64,000 nt of DNA from Streptomyces cucumeris. Lineage in GTDB: Bacteria > Actinomycetota > Actinomycetes > Streptomycetales > Streptomycetaceae. The stretch spans positions 1 to 64,000 of the forward strand of contig NZ_JANCLX010000004.1 in the NCBI RefSeq assembly GCF_024295805.1. The letters are read 5' to 3'. Shown piece after piece: positions 25,635 to 34,582 of the stretch. Made by a program: the position numbers and the translations under genes. Within the stretch, counting starts at the first letter, position 1. Every line of letters starts with the position of its first letter. The notes beneath the pieces are model-generated. The model saw nothing but the letters and a program-made list of their open reading frames with translations. It had not been told where the DNA came from and did not search any database.

Positions 25635-26287
25635 TGACCCCTCCCCCCGTACGCATCGACCACCTCGTGACCTCCGGCACCTTCTCGCTGGACGGCGGCA
25701 CCTGGGAGGTGGACAACAACGTCTGGCTCGTCGGCGACGACCACGAGGTCTATGTCATCGACGCCGCCCATGACGCGGATGCCATCGTCGAGGCCATCGG
25801 CGGCCGCAGGCTGCTGGGCATCATCTGCACCCACGGCCATGACGACCACATCGACGCCGCCCCGGCCGTCGCCGACCGCACCGGCGCGCCGATCCTGCTG
25901 CACCCGGAGGACGAGGTGCTGTGGCGGATGCGCCATCCGGACCGGACGCCGGACAAGCCGCTGGCCGACGGGGACGTGCTCACCGTCGGCGGGACCCAGC
26001 TACGGGTGCTGCACACCCCGGGCCACTCCCCCGGCGCGGTCTGTCTGCACGCCCCCGCGCTGACCACGGTGTTCTCCGGGGACACGCTCTTCCAGGGCGG
26101 TCCGGGGGCGACCGGGCGCTCGTACTCGTCCTTCCCGACGATCATCGAGTCGATCCGGGAACGGCTGCTGGCGCTGCCGCCGCAGACCGTCGTGCGTACC
26201 GGGCACGGCGATCCGACCACGATCGCCGACGAGGCCCCGCACCTGGACGAGTGGATCGCCCGCGGCCGGGCATCTCCCGGCCCATGA
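25634..26287 (+). CDS. MBL-fold metallo-hydrolase paired with mscR
   Basis: This 217-aa metallo-beta-lactamase-fold hydrolase has THGHDDHIDAAP (HxHxDH metal motif), HTPGHSPGAV (third His) and FSGDTLF (bridging Asp), then RTGHGDPTTI. Fold and length resemble glyoxalase-II-like thiol-ester hydrolases. Its start overlaps the mscR stop (TGATGA). The natural hypothesis is hydrolysis of S-formylmycothiol, the product of MscR, to formate and mycothiol. This is inferred from coupling and family. Confidence 0.85.
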   Translation: MTPPPVRIDHLVTSGTFSLDGGTWEVDNNVWLVGDDHEVYVIDAAHDADAIVEAIGGRRLLGIICTHGHDDHIDAAPAVADRTGAPILLHPEDEVLWRMRHPDRTPDKPLADGDVLTVGGTQLRVLHTPGHSPGAVCLHAPALTTVFSGDTLFQGGPGATGRSYSSFPTIIESIRERLLALPPQTVVRTGHGDPTTIADEAPHLDEWIARGRASPGP

Positions 26288-26300
26288 CACCATCGACGGC

Positions 26301-26798
26301 GTGATCGACCTGGGCTACTCCCTCTCCCGCCGCTTCCCGGACCCGCCGCAGACGGACTACCGGAGCGCGGACCAGCGTGCGCTGCGCCACGATCTCTTCT
26401 GCGGCGACGTCTATCTCGCCGACACCCGCGAGGACCGTGAGGTGTCCACCGCCTGGGGCTGGGTTCCGGTGCTCGACTTCGCCTGGGCGCTGTGCGACAT
26501 CGTGGAGCGGCTCGACCGGGATCCCCGGGGCAGCCGCTCGGCCACCCCCGTCCACGCGGAGCTGGACTTCACCGAGTCCACCGACCGGCTGCTCTTCGAG
26601 CGGCGGTTCGGCTGGGTGGACATCACCGCCGACTGGGTCCCGGCCGGGGAGCCGCCGCTGTCCTTCAACCACACGGCGCTGCGCCGGGAGGCCCGCGACT
26701 TCCTGCACGATGTGATCGCCGACCTCGTGGACATGCATGAGGGCCTGGACGACAACCCCGTGGTGTGGGACCTCCAGTCCCGATTCCCCCGGGTCTGA
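26301..26798 (+). CDS. Hypothetical protein, possibly in the mscR operon
   Basis: This 165-aa protein of no family I can name with confidence starts at GTG 26301, 13 bp after the MBL gene, and is likely co-transcribed. It contains DYRSADQRALRHDLFCGDVYLAD, STAWGWVPVLDFAWALCDIVERLD and FHTALRREARDFL-like segments (the last reads NHTALRREARDFLHDV). It is acidic and soluble with no signal peptide. The pattern of Trp and aspartate suggests an immunity-type or regulatory fold, but I have no basis to assign a role. Confidence 0.7.
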   Translation: MIDLGYSLSRRFPDPPQTDYRSADQRALRHDLFCGDVYLADTREDREVSTAWGWVPVLDFAWALCDIVERLDRDPRGSRSATPVHAELDFTESTDRLLFERRFGWVDITADWVPAGEPPLSFNHTALRREARDFLHDVIADLVDMHEGLDDNPVVWDLQSRFPRV

Positions 26799-26901
26799 TC
26801 CGCCTCCCGCAGCAGCTTGACTTCAACCTTTGTTGAAGTCGGAGGCTCATCGGGCAGGGGCACCGATCATCCGGTGCGCCACCGGCCCTTGGGAGAGCGC
26901 C

Positions 26902-27906
26902 ATGCACGCCGTACGACTGCACGCCTTCGGTCCCGCCGAGAACCTGGTCCTGGAGGAGACCGAGGACCCCGAGCCCGGTCCCGGCCAGGTGCGGATCGCG
27001 GTCGCCGCGGCCGGGGTGCACCTCCTGGACACCGCGCTGCGCGCCGGGATGACCAGCGCCGTGCACACCGCCCCCGCACTGCCCACCGTCCCGGGCCGGG
27101 AGGTCGCGGGCACGGTGGACGCGCTCGGCGAGGGCACCGACCCGGCCTGGCTGGGCAAGCGGGTCGTCGCCCATCTGGGCATGGTCCCCGGCGGCTACGC
27201 CGAACGGGCCGTGGTCGCCGCCGGGAAGCTGCACGAACTGCCGGACGGACTGGACGAGGCGGAGGCCGTCGCCATGATCGGTACCGGCCGCACCACCATG
27301 GGCATCCTGCAGTTCGCGGAGCCGGCCCCGGACGATGTGGTGATCGTGACCTCGGCGGCGGGCGGGATCGGCCAGTTGCTCGTCCAGTACGCGAGGAACG
27401 CGGGCGCCACCGTCGTCGGACTCGCGGGCGGGGCGGCCAAGGTGGCGCGCGTCCGGGAGCTGGGTGCCGGGATCGCCGAGGACTACGACGACCCGGCGTG
27501 GCCCGGACGGGTGCGGACCGCGCTGGCCGGGCGGACGGCCACGGTGCTCTTCGACGGGGTGGGCGGGGAGCGGGCGCGGGCCGGCATCGGCCTCCTGGGC
27601 CGGGGCGGACGCCATCTGGTCTTCGGCTGGTCCTCGACGGGGCTGACCGGCGGCGGCCCGCTGGAGCTGGACGAACGGGAGCTCGCCGAGCGCGGGATCA
27701 CCTCCGTCCCGGTGCTGGGCCCGCCGATGCTGGAGCGGGCCGGTGGCCCGGACCCGCTGCGCACGCTGGAGGAGCGGTCGCTCGCGGAGGCCGCCGCCGG
27801 ACGGATGGTCCCGGCGGTGCAGCGGTTCCCGCTCGCCGAGGCCGCCGCCGCGCACCGGGCGCTGGAGACCCGCGCCACGATGGGAAAGGTCGTCCTCATC
27901 CCCTGA
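26902..27906 (+). CDS. Zinc-independent quinone oxidoreductase-like MDR protein
   Basis: This 334-aa medium-chain dehydrogenase/reductase belongs to the quinone oxidoreductase branch. It begins MHAVRLHAFGPAENLVLEE, has TVPGREVAGTVDALGEG, and carries the NADPH-binding VIVTSAAGGIGQLLVQYARNAGATVVG. The cysteine ligands for zinc are absent. It reduces quinones or enones with NADPH; the substrate is unknown. ATG 26902 follows GGGAGAG. A hairpin ends the gene. Confidence 0.85.
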   Translation: MHAVRLHAFGPAENLVLEETEDPEPGPGQVRIAVAAAGVHLLDTALRAGMTSAVHTAPALPTVPGREVAGTVDALGEGTDPAWLGKRVVAHLGMVPGGYAERAVVAAGKLHELPDGLDEAEAVAMIGTGRTTMGILQFAEPAPDDVVIVTSAAGGIGQLLVQYARNAGATVVGLAGGAAKVARVRELGAGIAEDYDDPAWPGRVRTALAGRTATVLFDGVGGERARAGIGLLGRGGRHLVFGWSSTGLTGGGPLELDERELAERGITSVPVLGPPMLERAGGPDPLRTLEERSLAEAAAGRMVPAVQRFPLAEAAAAHRALETRATMGKVVLIP

Positions 27907-28278
27907 ACCGGCTACCGGGGAAAGGGCATTCCCCGGCGCCCGGATATCCGTGCCGAGTTGCCGCCTGGCGGGGGTCCAGGCGGCGGCTCAGAAACTAGCA
28001 GCGCAGGGAAAGCACCCGCGATCTCAAGTCAAAGAATTCGATCTCGGACGCACTCCGCCGGTCCCCGGCAGCACCATGGGCCCCGGTGCCCACCGCATGT
28101 CACGCCCCGTCCCACTCCCGTTCCGCCCCGCTCCGGCCTGTGCCCGTGCCCGCCACGGAGGGATCTATCAAACGTCTATAGCCGGTGCGGACCGGAGAAT
28201 AGAGCGGTGATGGGCGCGTATTCCATGCTGGTACCACGGCACCGCTGTCGGCGCCCGCAGGGAAACCGGGGAGGAAGC
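27907..28278. other. Intergenic region upstream of the small cluster-edge gene
   Basis: The region starts with a hairpin terminator (CCGGGGAA / TTCCCCGG, 27915-27936). The rest is the promoter region of the gene at 28279, with an AT-rich stretch at 28161-28204 that contains GGATCTATCAAACGTC and GAATAGAG. A similar pair of words recurs at 34571-34595. No other gene is supported. Confidence 0.5.
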
Positions 28279-28623
28279 ATGGGAAACGACACGACGGAGA
28301 TCCTCGCCAGAATGGAACGCGACTACACGGCCTGGCTGGAGCAGGGCGGGCTCAGCCATATGGTGAGTCTGGACGGTCGCGATCTGGCCGACCCGGCGGT
28401 ATTCGCCGAGGTGATCAGTGAACTCGCCCTGGCGGCGCACCGGGCGGAGTACACCGGGTCGCTCGCGGGCCAGTCGCTGATGAGCGACGCCAGCGCCCGC
28501 TGGGCCAGTCTGGTGGCGCTCTTCATCAACGCCGTGCACAACGACACCCTCGACGCGCTGCGCGCCGAGACCTCCGTGATGGCCGCCAGCCTCGACGGAG
28601 GCCATGCGGGCGGCTGCGGCTGA
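28279..28623 (+). CDS. Small protein at the cluster edge, unknown function
   Basis: This 114-aa protein starts MGNDTTEILARMERDYTAW, with GGGGAGGAAG just upstream of ATG 28279. Most of it is predicted helical (AVFAEVISELALAAHRAEYTG, SLVALFINAVHNDTLDALRAE, in shorter stretches). It ends GGHAGGCG, a Gly/Cys-rich tail that may be functional. No family is recognised. It is convergent with the SARP gene and the only plus-strand gene in this part of the cluster, so it may be a SARP target. Confidence 0.6.
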   Translation: MGNDTTEILARMERDYTAWLEQGGLSHMVSLDGRDLADPAVFAEVISELALAAHRAEYTGSLAGQSLMSDASARWASLVALFINAVHNDTLDALRAETSVMAASLDGGHAGGCG

Positions 28624-28648
28624 ACCACCGCGCGCACCGTGAGACGGC

Positions 28649-28678
28649 GTCGGCGGCCACCGCGCGGTGGCCGCCGAC
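28649..28678. terminator. 13-bp hairpin between convergent genes
   Basis: GTCGGCGGCCACC pairs perfectly with GGTGGCCGCCGAC around a GCGC loop. It separates the small gene and the SARP gene and can act in both directions. Confidence 0.75.
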
Positions 28679-28684
28679 CGGGGT

Positions 28685-30631
28685 TCAGGCCACCAGCGCG
28701 GGACCGGGGAAGCCGGTCAGCTCCGGCTCGGCGGCGTCCTGCTCCCGGGCGAACTGCCGGACCAGGAAACGGAACCGGTACTCCAGGCGGTCCCCCTCGG
28801 CCGAGAGCTCCAGCAGCCGTGCGGTGGTGAGGGAGTCGAGCGCGTTCTCCGCGCTGGCCTCGGACCAGCGCAGCTCGGCCGCCGCGTCCCGGGCGGTGAA
28901 GGCCGCCGCGAACCGGTGGGCCAGCGCGCGGAAGGCGTGCCGTGCGTCGGCGGCCAGCCGGACGTGGCTGCGGCGCAGCGCGGCCCGCACATCGAGGCTG
29001 CCGAGGGAGAGTTCGCCCAGCAGCCGGTCCACCGGCCCGAGCCGGTTGGCCAGATGGGCCAGCCGCCACTGCGGCTGGGCGGCCAGCCGGGCCGCGCAGA
29101 TCCGCAGCGCCAGCGGCAGTCCGTCGCAGCGCTCCACGATCCGCCCGGCCGCCTCGGGCTCCGCCGCGACCCGTTCGGATCCGGCGACCGCGGCCAGCAG
29201 CCCGCACGCCTCCACCGCGTCCAACGGGCCGAGTCTGACCAGCCGTACGCCCTCCACCGAGGTGAGCGGGGAGTGGCTGGTGACCAGGGTGCGGCAGCCG
29301 TCGCCGACCGCGAGCAGCGGGCGGACCTGGCGGTCCTCCACCGCGTTGTCCAGGACGACCAGGGCGCGGCGGCCCGCGAGCCGGCTGCGGTAGAGCTGGG
29401 CCCGCTCGTCCAGCGCGGCGGGCAGATCGTGAGGACCGGCGCCCAGGGCGCGCAGGAACCAGCCGAGTACGTCCGAGGGGTCCTTGGGGCTGCCGTCCTC
29501 GGCGCGCAGATCGGCGTAGAGCTGGCCGTGCGGAAAGGCGCGGCGACAGCGGTGGGCGGCGTGCACCGCCAGTGCGGAGGTGCCGGTGCCGGGGGCGCCG
29601 GTGAGCACGATGCCGCCGGTGCCGTGCGGATCGGCCAGGGCGGTGCCGAGTTCGGCGAGCGGCTGGGCGCGGCCGGAGAAGTCGGCGATGTCCGGCGGCA
29701 GCATGGCGGGGACCAGCCCGGCCCAGATGTCCGCCGGGGGCGGCGCGACGGCGGACGCGAGGGCGGCTCCCCTCCCGGGCCCCCGCCCCGCCGGACCCGG
29801 TTCCTCCCCGGCCCGCGGTCCGGCGCCGAGGGTGACGGCCTTCGGCGCGGCGGCCGGTCCGGTCACCTCACCGGTGAGCAGCTCCCGGTGCAGACGGCGC
29901 AGGGCGGACCCGGGGTCCACGCCCAGTTCGTCACGGAGCGCCCGGCGCCCCCGCTCGTACACGGCCAGCGCGTCGGCCTGCCGGTCGCAGCGGTACAGCG
30001 CGGTCATCAACTGGCAGCGCAGGGTCTCCCGGAGGGGGTGCTCGGCGACCAGCCGGGTCAGCTCGGGAACGGACTGGGCGTGGCGGCCCAGGGCGAGTTC
30101 GGCTTCGATCCGGTTCTGTACGGCGGCGAGCCGGGCCTCCTCCAGACGCGGCAGTTCGGCCTCGCTGAGCCGGCCGGTGACATCGGAGAGGGCGGGGCCG
30201 CGCCACAGCGCGAGGGCAGCGGTCAGCCGGTCGGCCGCGGTGGCGTAGTGGCCTCCGGTCAGCGCGGTACGGCCCTGTTCTGCCAGCCGCCGGAACTCGT
30301 CCCAGTCGTAGCGGGCGTCGCCGGTGTCCATCGCGTAGCCGCTGCCCCGGCGGTCGGTGCGCAGCCAGGGGCCGCAGCGCTTCCGCAGCCGGGAGACATA
30401 GGTGTAGAGCTGCGCGGTACGGGTCGGCGGCGGGGTGGGGCCCCACAGCAGTTCGCTGAGCCGGTCGTCGGAGAGCACCCGGCCGCCGGAGAGCAGCAGG
30501 GCGGCGAGGACGGTGCGCTGTTTGGCCCCCTCGACCGGTACCGCCGAACCGTCCACCCGGACCTGCACCGGGCCGAGGATCCGGAACTCCACGTGCGGCG
30601 GGCGCTCCTGACCATCACATTCCAGCCGCAA
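28685..30631 (-). CDS. SARP/AfsR-type transcriptional activator with NB-ARC domain
   Basis: This protein of about 648 aa has an OmpR-type winged-helix domain (about 14-100; VEFRILGPVQVRVDG and YTYVSRLRKRCGP) and a bacterial transcriptional activation domain (about 105-255). An NTPase domain of NB-ARC/AfsR type follows, with a P-loop-like GAPGTGTSALAVH and ALVVLDNAVE. Such proteins activate antibiotic clusters. Two starts are possible: TTG 30631 with GGAGGAG 7 nt upstream (used here), or GTG 30592. It is the last gene of a thioesterase-IclR-SARP run, 27 bp after IclR. It has no TTA codon that I can see. Confidence 0.88.
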   Translation of the reverse strand: MRLECDGQERPPHVEFRILGPVQVRVDGSAVPVEGAKQRTVLAALLLSGGRVLSDDRLSELLWGPTPPPTRTAQLYTYVSRLRKRCGPWLRTDRRGSGYAMDTGDARYDWDEFRRLAEQGRTALTGGHYATAADRLTAALALWRGPALSDVTGRLSEAELPRLEEARLAAVQNRIEAELALGRHAQSVPELTRLVAEHPLRETLRCQLMTALYRCDRQADALAVYERGRRALRDELGVDPGSALRRLHRELLTGEVTGPAAAPKAVTLGAGPRAGEEPGPAGRGPGRGAALASAVAPPPADIWAGLVPAMLPPDIADFSGRAQPLAELGTALADPHGTGGIVLTGAPGTGTSALAVHAAHRCRRAFPHGQLYADLRAEDGSPKDPSDVLGWFLRALGAGPHDLPAALDERAQLYRSRLAGRRALVVLDNAVEDRQVRPLLAVGDGCRTLVTSHSPLTSVEGVRLVRLGPLDAVEACGLLAAVAGSERVAAEPEAAGRIVERCDGLPLALRICAARLAAQPQWRLAHLANRLGPVDRLLGELSLGSLDVRAALRRSHVRLAADARHAFRALAHRFAAAFTARDAAAELRWSEASAENALDSLTTARLLELSAEGDRLEYRFRFLVRQFAREQDAAEPELTGFPGPALVA

Positions 30632-30658
30632 AGCTGCACTCCTCCAGGCTTGAGCCTG

Positions 30659-31444
30659 TCAGCATCCTGACAGTTCGCTGAGTCTGACGGCCGCGCCGAT
30701 CGTGTCGGATCCGTACTCCTGCCCGGGGTTCCGGGTCAGTCTGCTGACCGGTCCGGAGAGCGACAGCGCGGCGATCACCCGGCCGCCGGGCCCGCGGACG
30801 GGCGCGGCGACGGTGGCCATGGCGGGTTCCCAGCCGCCGAAGCTCTGGGCCCAGCCGCGGCGGCGGACCCCGGAGAGCATGCCGGCGCTGAACCGGGCGC
30901 CGCGCAACCCCTCGTACAGCAGCTCGGGCTCCTCCCAGGCCAGCAGCACCTGGGCGACCGCACCCGACTTCAGCGGGAAGGCGCTGCCGACCGGCACGGT
31001 GTCGGCCCCGGTGCCGAGCGCTTCGGAAGCGGCCACGCACACCCGCAGTTCACCGCGGCGGCGGTAGAGCCGGACGCTGGCGCCGGTGCGCTCGCGCAGT
31101 GCGGTGAGCACGGGTTCCGCGGTGAGCAGCAGCCGGTCGTGGCGCGCCTCGACGACCATGTCGCCCAGGCGCGGGCCGAGTGCGAACCGCCCGTCGCGGT
31201 CCCGGGCGACCAGCCGCAGCCGTTCCAGGGCGAGGGCCAGCCGGTGCACGGTGGGCCGCTTGAGACCGGTGGCGGAGACCAGGGTGGCCAGGGTGGCCGG
31301 ACCGCTCTCCAACACGCCCAGCAGCAGTGACGCCTTGTCCAGTACGCCGACGCCGCTCTCCAGCCGGGGCGGGCCGGGCCGGACGGCACCGGCCGCCCGC
31401 CGCGCGGCCGGGTCCACTGTGGTTGTCATCGTCAAGGTGGCCAT
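30659..31444 (-). CDS. IclR-family transcriptional regulator
   Basis: This 261-aa protein has an N-terminal winged helix (about 33-90; VLDKASLLLGVLESGPATLATLVSATGLKRPTVHRL, in parts) and a C-terminal IclR effector domain (LRERTGASVRLYRRRGELRV ... VAAPVRGPGGRVIAALSLSGP). The architecture resembles NdgR-type regulators. ATG 31444 is 11 bp after the thioesterase stop, and the SARP gene follows, so the three are probably one transcript. The effector is unknown. Confidence 0.9.
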   Translation of the reverse strand: MATLTMTTTVDPAARRAAGAVRPGPPRLESGVGVLDKASLLLGVLESGPATLATLVSATGLKRPTVHRLALALERLRLVARDRDGRFALGPRLGDMVVEARHDRLLLTAEPVLTALRERTGASVRLYRRRGELRVCVAASEALGTGADTVPVGSAFPLKSGAVAQVLLAWEEPELLYEGLRGARFSAGMLSGVRRRGWAQSFGGWEPAMATVAAPVRGPGGRVIAALSLSGPVSRLTRNPGQEYGSDTIGAAVRLSELSGC

Positions 31445-31455
31445 GGCAGTCGTCC

Positions 31456-32214
31456 TCAGCCGAGGTGGGCGGCCAGCGCGCGGAGGACCGCCTCCCGCTG
31501 CTGGACGAGGTAGAAGTGGTCTCCGGGCAGCACCGTGAGGTCGAACCCGGCGGGGGCCACCGCGGCCCAGGCCCGCACATCGGCCACGGAGACGCGGGGG
31601 TCGCGGTCGCCGACGAGGCCGGTGACGGGGCAGCCGACCGGGACCGGGGGACGCGGTCCGTAGGTGCCCACGGCCTTGAAGTCGGCCCGGAGCGCGGGCA
31701 GGACCAGGGCGCGCAGCTCCGGATGGTCCAGCAGCGCGGTGTCGGTGCCGCCGATGCCGCGGATCTCCTCCAGCAGCGCCTCATCGCCGCGGAGGTAGGT
31801 GTCCTTGGGGGTGACCTGGTGGGGTGCCTTGCGGGCGGAGACGACGAGCGCGTCGAGGCGGATACCGTGTCCGCTCTCCAGCCGCAGCGCCACCTCGTAG
31901 CCGACCGAGGAGCCCATGCTGTGGCCGAACAGGGTCAGCGGGGTGTCGGTGAACGGCAGCAGCGCGGCGGTCACTTCGTCGGCGAGCCGCTCGACGCTGT
32001 CGATGGCCGGTTCCTCAAGACGCTCCTGGCGGCCGGGATAGCGCGTGGTGAGGACCTCCACACCGGAGGGGAGCGTCCCGTCGGCGGCCGCCCGTCCCCA
32101 GCCGTGGAAGAAGCCCGCCGAGCCGCCCGCGTGGGGCAGACAGACCAGCCTTCTGCGGACCGCCCCGGCCGGGGCGTACCTGCGGAACCACCTGCTGTCG
32201 ACACCGATGGCCAT
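31456..32214 (-). CDS. Type II thioesterase (first copy)
   Basis: This 252-aa alpha/beta hydrolase of the GrsT/TEII family has VCLPHAGGSAGFFHGW at the oxyanion region, GHSMGSSVGYE with the nucleophilic Ser, and a C-terminal PGDHFYLV with the catalytic His. These enzymes remove aberrant acyl groups from PCP or ACP arms. ATG 32214 is preferred over 32235 because GGGGAGG lies about 9 nt upstream. It is first in the thioesterase-IclR-SARP run. A second type II thioesterase is at 51460. Confidence 0.9.
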   Translation of the reverse strand: MAIGVDSRWFRRYAPAGAVRRRLVCLPHAGGSAGFFHGWGRAAADGTLPSGVEVLTTRYPGRQERLEEPAIDSVERLADEVTAALLPFTDTPLTLFGHSMGSSVGYEVALRLESGHGIRLDALVVSARKAPHQVTPKDTYLRGDEALLEEIRGIGGTDTALLDHPELRALVLPALRADFKAVGTYGPRPPVPVGCPVTGLVGDRDPRVSVADVRAWAAVAPAGFDLTVLPGDHFYLVQQREAVLRALAAHLG

Positions 32215-32368
32215 CGTCTGCTCGCCTCCCCGCACGGGAATTGACGGGATTCACCCTACGGATCGGTCCGCCCGGATTCCCCTGGTCTTTTCTAGCGGCG
32301 TGAGTCGGCGTCCGGCAACGCGGCTTCATGAACCTGCCAGCGGGTTGCGGAAAACCAGAAAAGGGGGT

Positions 32369-33199
32369 TCATCTTCGGCTGCCGGGGGATTGCGAGAGCA
32401 GCAGTCCCAGTTCAGCGGCGCGCACTCCGGCTTGAAATCTCGAGGTGGCACCTAACAGCGCCATTATTTCGGCCACATATCTTCGGTAGGTACGGACCGA
32501 CATGGCCAGTTCCCGGGCGGCGACGTCATCGGTGACCCCGGCGCGCAGCCGTTCCAGGATCTGCTGGGCGATCTCGGTACGGCCCTTGTCACCGAAGTCG
32601 ATGCGGTCCGAGACCACCACGGCGTTGCGCCACACCCCGTCGAAGAGGGCCAGCAGCGGCCGGATCACCCCGCCGGAGCGGATGACCGACGCCCGGCGGC
32701 CGACCGCGGAATCGGCGCAGACCAGGGCGCGTTCATGGTCGGCGATCACGGCGGCCAGGGCGGGGATCCGGGCGACCCGGGTCTCCACCCGGGGCTCGCC
32801 GACATGGCCGCTGACGAACCGCCAGTCGAGGGTGGCCGGGGTGCACAGCAGCCGCACGGTCAGCTCCTCGTGGCCGTCGGCGGCCAGGAGTACGGTGAGC
32901 GCCTGGTGGACGGCGCGGGAATAGCCGGGCTCGGCGGCGAGCACCACATCAACGCGCGTAGTGGCGTCGGAGACCAGTTGTGCCGCGGTGTCCACCGCGG
33001 TGTCCTGGCCCTCGATGACATCGACCGTGGCGCCCTGGTGCATCCGGTCGCGGCGGCGTACGACGGTGGAGGCCAGCAGCGCGCTGACTTCCAGGAGTTC
33101 CTGCTCGAATTCATCGCCGACATCGACCGATTCCAGGCCGAGTTCCGGCCGACTGGTGCCGTGCGCCCGTTCGGGCATCACCGATGACACACCACTCAC
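32369..33199 (-). CDS. LuxR-type HTH regulator A (TTA codon)
   Basis: This 276-aa regulator has an N-terminal alpha/beta sensor region (about 30-200, PLD/TrmB-like; DVVLAAEPGYSRAVHQAL and LTVRLLCTPATLDWRFV). The C-terminal LuxR-type helix-turn-helix is at about 215-270 (ILERLRAGVTDDVAARELAMSVRTYRRYVAEIMALLG, in parts). Codon 249, in the recognition region, is TTA (32455-32453), so full-length protein needs the bldA tRNA. It is paralogous to the gene immediately upstream at 33280 and probably in the same transcript. Confidence 0.88.
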   Translation of the reverse strand: MSGVSSVMPERAHGTSRPELGLESVDVGDEFEQELLEVSALLASTVVRRRDRMHQGATVDVIEGQDTAVDTAAQLVSDATTRVDVVLAAEPGYSRAVHQALTVLLAADGHEELTVRLLCTPATLDWRFVSGHVGEPRVETRVARIPALAAVIADHERALVCADSAVGRRASVIRSGGVIRPLLALFDGVWRNAVVVSDRIDFGDKGRTEIAQQILERLRAGVTDDVAARELAMSVRTYRRYVAEIMALLGATSRFQAGVRAAELGLLLSQSPGSRR

Positions 33200-33279
33200 C
33201 CCCGTGTGAGTCGTCGTTCAGCGGACGGCGCCGCCGAACCCCTCTTCAGCTCCGTGTCCCCCCGCGCCGGTGCGGCGCC

Positions 33280-34059
33280 TCAGTCGTTGGACGACAGCAG
33301 CCCCAGTTCGACCGCCCGTACCCCCGCCTGGAAGCGGGAACTGGCGCCGAGACCGCGCATGATCTCGGCGACATGGCGGCGGTAGGTACGCAGGGACACC
33401 TCGACCTCGCGGGCCGCCACATCGTCGGTGTAGCCCTGGCAGAGCCGCTCCAGGATGCGGCGGGCGGACTCGGTCCGCAGCCGCTCGCTGATCCACTCGT
33501 GCTCGGCCGGCTGGACGGCGCCGCCCCAGGCGCCGGCGAACAGCAGGTCCAGCGCGCGGACCAGGGCCGGGTCCTCGATGACCGAGACCACTTCCTCACC
33601 GCCGCGCTCCAGCCGGGACCGCACCATGGCCACCCGGCCGTCCACGATCAGGGTTTCGGCCACGGCCTCGGTGACCCGGAGCTGCACATGGGCGCCACCG
33701 CGTTCGGCAACGGTCCGTACGGCGGACTCCCCCAGCGATTCGGGAGTGCACAGCAGCCGGGCGGGAATGCGCTTGCGGCCGCCCGCGGTGAGCCGTCCGA
33801 CGGCGGCGCCGACCGCCTTGGCGCGGTCACCGCCCTCCGGCAGGGCCGCGCTGACACCGTGCCGGGCCTGGCTGATGAGCACCTCGACGGCGTTGGCGAC
33901 GACCGCTTCATCGCGTTCGAGGGTGACGATGGAGTTCCGGGCGGCGGTACGCCGATGCAGATTCACCGTCGACTCGATCAACTCGCGGGCCTGGAGCAGC
34001 GCTTCTTCCACGCTGTCGGCCGTTCTCGAGGAATCGGATGCCTTCGATGGACCTGTCAT
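33280..34059 (-). CDS. LuxR-type HTH regulator B
   Basis: This 259-aa paralogue of regulator A has the same architecture. The C-terminal helix-turn-helix shares TDDVAAREV, RTYRRHVAEIM, SRFQAGVRA and ELGLL with it. ATG 34059 is chosen over the ORF start 34236 because the sensor fold starts soon after. No TTA codon is visible. It precedes regulator A by 80 bp. Tandem duplication is the simplest origin, and the two may form heterodimers. Confidence 0.85.
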   Translation of the reverse strand: MTGPSKASDSSRTADSVEEALLQARELIESTVNLHRRTAARNSIVTLERDEAVVANAVEVLISQARHGVSAALPEGGDRAKAVGAAVGRLTAGGRKRIPARLLCTPESLGESAVRTVAERGGAHVQLRVTEAVAETLIVDGRVAMVRSRLERGGEEVVSVIEDPALVRALDLLFAGAWGGAVQPAEHEWISERLRTESARRILERLCQGYTDDVAAREVEVSLRTYRRHVAEIMRGLGASSRFQAGVRAVELGLLSSND

Positions 34060-34582
34060 GCCTACCCCCGAGACGTTTCGACGAACAGCGCTGCCCACGG
34101 CATGTCGATCGACCAGGAGTGACCCAGCGGTTGACCCTTGAATGTATTGCTGGTGACCAGGGTCCGACCCAACGGGAATCGCCTGAACATCCGAGCGGAA
34201 CTCCGTGAACGGGAAAAGCTGCGAAGCACGGAACACTTCACCAAGCGGCTCGGGGCCGAGATTAGTTTGAGCGGTGTACGGCAGTCAACGCACCGGAAAC
34301 GGTCAAGAGTCGGCAAAGTCCGCTTCTTATGGGTCACTTCACGTTCATCCGGGCGGAGGCGCGCCCGCCGTGTCAGCAACTTGCGCCGCCCAACCGGAAA
34401 CTCGCCCCTATTTCGCCCCATGCCGATCACGCTACGCACCGCTCTCGCGACCTTCGGCTACCATCACGCCTCTCTCTGTCCTGTTGCTGCCACCTCCGGA
34501 GCATTCGCGGGGTCAAGCCCACGGTAAAGTCCGGCCATCGCACAATTGCTCCGGTGTTCCGGCGGATGCGGAATAGAGGAAT
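34060..34582. other. Intergenic region between serA and regulator B
   Basis: This 523-bp region is lower in GC than the cluster genes. It carries the promoter for regulator B and the 3' end of the large biosynthetic operon. A plus-strand ORF (34138-34527) has no family features and I do not call it. The words GAATAGAG and GAATCTATACAAGCGTC occur at 34571-34595, crossing the serA stop region. Confidence 0.5.

Noticed and set aside
28667..30670. 667-aa plus-strand ORF opposite the SARP gene
   Set aside because: Composition and antisense location show it is a shadow of the SARP frame.
34138..34527. 129-aa plus-strand ORF between serA and the LuxR gene
   Set aside because: It is Arg/Ser-rich with no ribosome site or family features, in a promoter region.
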